The notes under the pieces were generated by a model. It worked only from the letters and a program-made list of their open reading frames with translations. It did not search any database and was not told the DNA's origin. Shown piece after piece: positions 5,221 through 6,653 of a stretch of 6,653 nucleotides of DNA. Source of the stretch: Devosia sp. (lineage in GTDB: Bacteria > Pseudomonadota > Alphaproteobacteria > Rhizobiales > Devosiaceae). The stretch is from positions 1-6,653 of the forward strand of contig JAQGJI010000102.1 in assembly GCA_028290685.1 (NCBI GenBank), written 5' to 3'. How positions within the stretch are numbered: position 1 is the stretch's first letter; every line of letters starts with the position of its first letter. Made by a program: the position numbers and the translations under genes.

Positions 5221-6653
5221 GTGAAGGCTTCGGTTGTTGCGCACAGGGAATTTACGGTTTCTAGGATCGATGATCGGGTCTATGGGGCCTTTCTGGAGCA
5301 TCTGGGGCGGGCGATCTATGAGGGCATTTATGAGCCCGATCACCCGAGCGCAGACCAGAACGGCATGCGCGGCGACGTGGCCAAGCTGGTCAAGGACCTC
5401 AATGTACCCGTGGTGCGCTATCCGGGGGGTAACTTTGTTTCCGCCTACAACTGGGAAGACGGCATAGGGCCGCGCGAGCAGCGCCCGACGCGCCTCGATC
5501 TTGCCTGGCATACATCGGAAAGCAACGCGGTCGGCATTCACGAGTTCGCCGACTGGTGCGACAGCGTCGGCACGGAAATGATGCTGGCGGTGAACCTGGG
5601 TTCGCGCGGGGTCGATGATGCGCGCAATTTCCTTGAATACGTGAACCATCCCGGCGGCAGCTACTGGAGCGATCTGCGCATCAAGAACGGCCGCAAGGAC
5701 CCCTGGAACGTCAAGATGTGGTGCCTGGGCAACGAGATGGACGGGCCCTGGCAGGTCGGCCACAAGGATGCCACCGAATACGGCAAGCTTGCCGCCAACA
5801 CGGCGCGCGCCATGCGCATGTTCGACAAATCGCTGGAACTGATCGCCTGCGGCTCATCGAACTCCGACATGCCCAGCTATCCCGACTGGGAGCGCATCGT
5901 GCTCGAGCACACCTATGATCATGTGGATCATATCTCGCTGCACATGTATTTCGCCAACCATGAGAAGAACCCCGGCAATTACCTGGCCCTGAGCCACAAG
6001 CTGGATCGCTATATCGAGACAGTGGCTTCCACGATCCGGCAGGTGAAGAGCAAAAAGCGCAGCAAACGCGACGTTTATATCTGCTTTGACGAATGGAACG
6101 TCTGGTACCATTCGCGCCAGCAGGACCGCAAAATCCTCGATGGCAACAGCGGTTGGCCACACGCGCCGGGCCTGCTCGAAGACATCTACAATTTCGAAGA
6201 CGTGCTGATGGTGGGGCTGATCCTGAACACCTTCATCCGCCGCTCGGACGTGGTCAAGATCGCCTGTATCGCGCAATTGGTGAATGTCATTGCCCCGATC
6301 ATGACCGAAAAGGGCGGGCCAGCCTGGGCGCAGACCATCTACTATCCCTACTATTTCGCCTCGGTTTTCGGGCGCGGCACGGCGCTGAACCTGATTGTCA
6401 GTTCCCCCGGTTACGAGAGCACGCACGCCGACAACACCCCTTTTGTGGACGTGTCGGGAGTCCACAATGAGGAAGAGGGCACGCTGAGCTTCTTCCTGGT
6501 GAACCGGCATGCGTCGGAGACGATCGAAACGGAGGTGAGCCTGCAAGGATTTGCCGCCGGCCAGGTGATCGATCACCAGGTGATGACGCACAACAGTCTC
6601 GAAGCGGTCAATACTGCCAGAAACCAGCAGGAAGTGGCGCCGCGCAAGGGCGT
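5221..6653 (+). CDS. abfA: GH51 alpha-L-arabinofuranosidase, partial (3' end beyond the window)
   Basis: A retaining glycosidase that releases terminal alpha-L-arabinofuranose from arabinan, arabinoxylan fragments or arabino-oligosaccharides. Here 477 codons are open to the window edge; family members are about 500 residues, so only a short C-terminal piece should be missing. It starts with GTG and a strong ribosome binding site. The N-terminal FLEHLGRAIYEGIYEP (24-39) and RYPGGNFVSAYNWEDG (66-81) are GH51 hallmarks. The acid/base is Glu172 in GNEMDGPWQ and the nucleophile is Glu291 in FDEWNVWY. These lie three residues before Glu175 and Glu294 of the well-studied Geobacillus enzyme. Glu26, Asn71, Asn171, His241 and Tyr243 fit the known arabinose-binding positions with the same offset. 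The (beta/alpha)8 barrel spans roughly 20-385, followed by a C-terminal beta-sandwich. There is no signal peptide, so the enzyme is cytoplasmic and should act on imported oligosaccharides. It lies downstream of an ArsR-like regulator gene, with a candidate operator between them. Confidence 0.96.
   Translation, partial: MKASVVAHREFTVSRIDDRVYGAFLEHLGRAIYEGIYEPDHPSADQNGMRGDVAKLVKDLNVPVVRYPGGNFVSAYNWEDGIGPREQRPTRLDLAWHTSESNAVGIHEFADWCDSVGTEMMLAVNLGSRGVDDARNFLEYVNHPGGSYWSDLRIKNGRKDPWNVKMWCLGNEMDGPWQVGHKDATEYGKLAANTARAMRMFDKSLELIACGSSNSDMPSYPDWERIVLEHTYDHVDHISLHMYFANHEKNPGNYLALSHKLDRYIETVASTIRQVKSKKRSKRDVYICFDEWNVWYHSRQQDRKILDGNSGWPHAPGLLEDIYNFEDVLMVGLILNTFIRRSDVVKIACIAQLVNVIAPIMTEKGGPAWAQTIYYPYYFASVFGRGTALNLIVSSPGYESTHADNTPFVDVSGVHNEEEGTLSFFLVNRHASETIETEVSLQGFAAGQVIDHQVMTHNSLEAVNTARNQQEVAPRKG

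Noticed and set aside
5188..5763. A 191-codon open frame on the minus strand across the GH51 start
   Set aside because: It is antisense to conserved GH51 residues and covers the candidate operator and ribosome binding site of that gene.
5854..6591. A 245-codon open frame on the minus strand
   Set aside because: It lies entirely antisense to the GH51 gene, whose catalytic motifs are intact; long antisense frames are expected in GC-rich coding DNA.

Overview
The window comes from a GC-rich bacterial chromosome. The protein sequences (YbbA/YbbP-type exporter, ArsR-like regulator beside a GH51 arabinofuranosidase) fit an alphaproteobacterium of the Hyphomicrobiales, perhaps a Devosia-like lineage. 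That placement is an impression from protein style and gene order, not a database result. Five protein-coding genes are supported: four complete and one cut by the right edge. There is no sign of tRNA, rRNA, CRISPR, insertion sequence or phage genes.

Left part (2-4010): a small exported protein of unknown family (minus strand, 2-523) is divergent from a two-gene ABC transporter operon. The operon encodes an ATPase (742-1464) and an 848-residue FtsX-like permease (1464-4010), whose stop and start codons overlap. The pair resembles YbbA/YbbP, in the MacB/LolCDE/FtsEX superfamily, whose members move or extract hydrophobic molecules at the inner membrane or transmit force across it. The 218-bp divergent spacer holds an AT-rich palindrome and a helically phased direct repeat that could be an operator.

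Right part (4115-6653): a 309-residue regulator with an N-terminal ArsR-like winged helix and a roughly 200-residue C-terminal domain precedes a GH51 alpha-L-arabinofuranosidase in the same direction. Both genes have a similar short inverted repeat just upstream (TTGAT-N3-ATCAA before the regulator, CTGAT-N4-ATCAG before the enzyme). This suggests the regulator controls itself and the enzyme in response to an arabinose-related signal. The enzyme has no signal peptide, so it probably trims imported arabino-oligosaccharides in the cytoplasm. The two halves of the window look functionally unrelated.

No clearly new multi-gene system is visible. The most interesting points are the candidate shared operator, the regulator with a Cys-x5-Cys-x2-Cys cluster at the start of its C-terminal domain, and the unknown exported protein next to the YbbAP-like transporter, where some relatives carry the esterase TesA.
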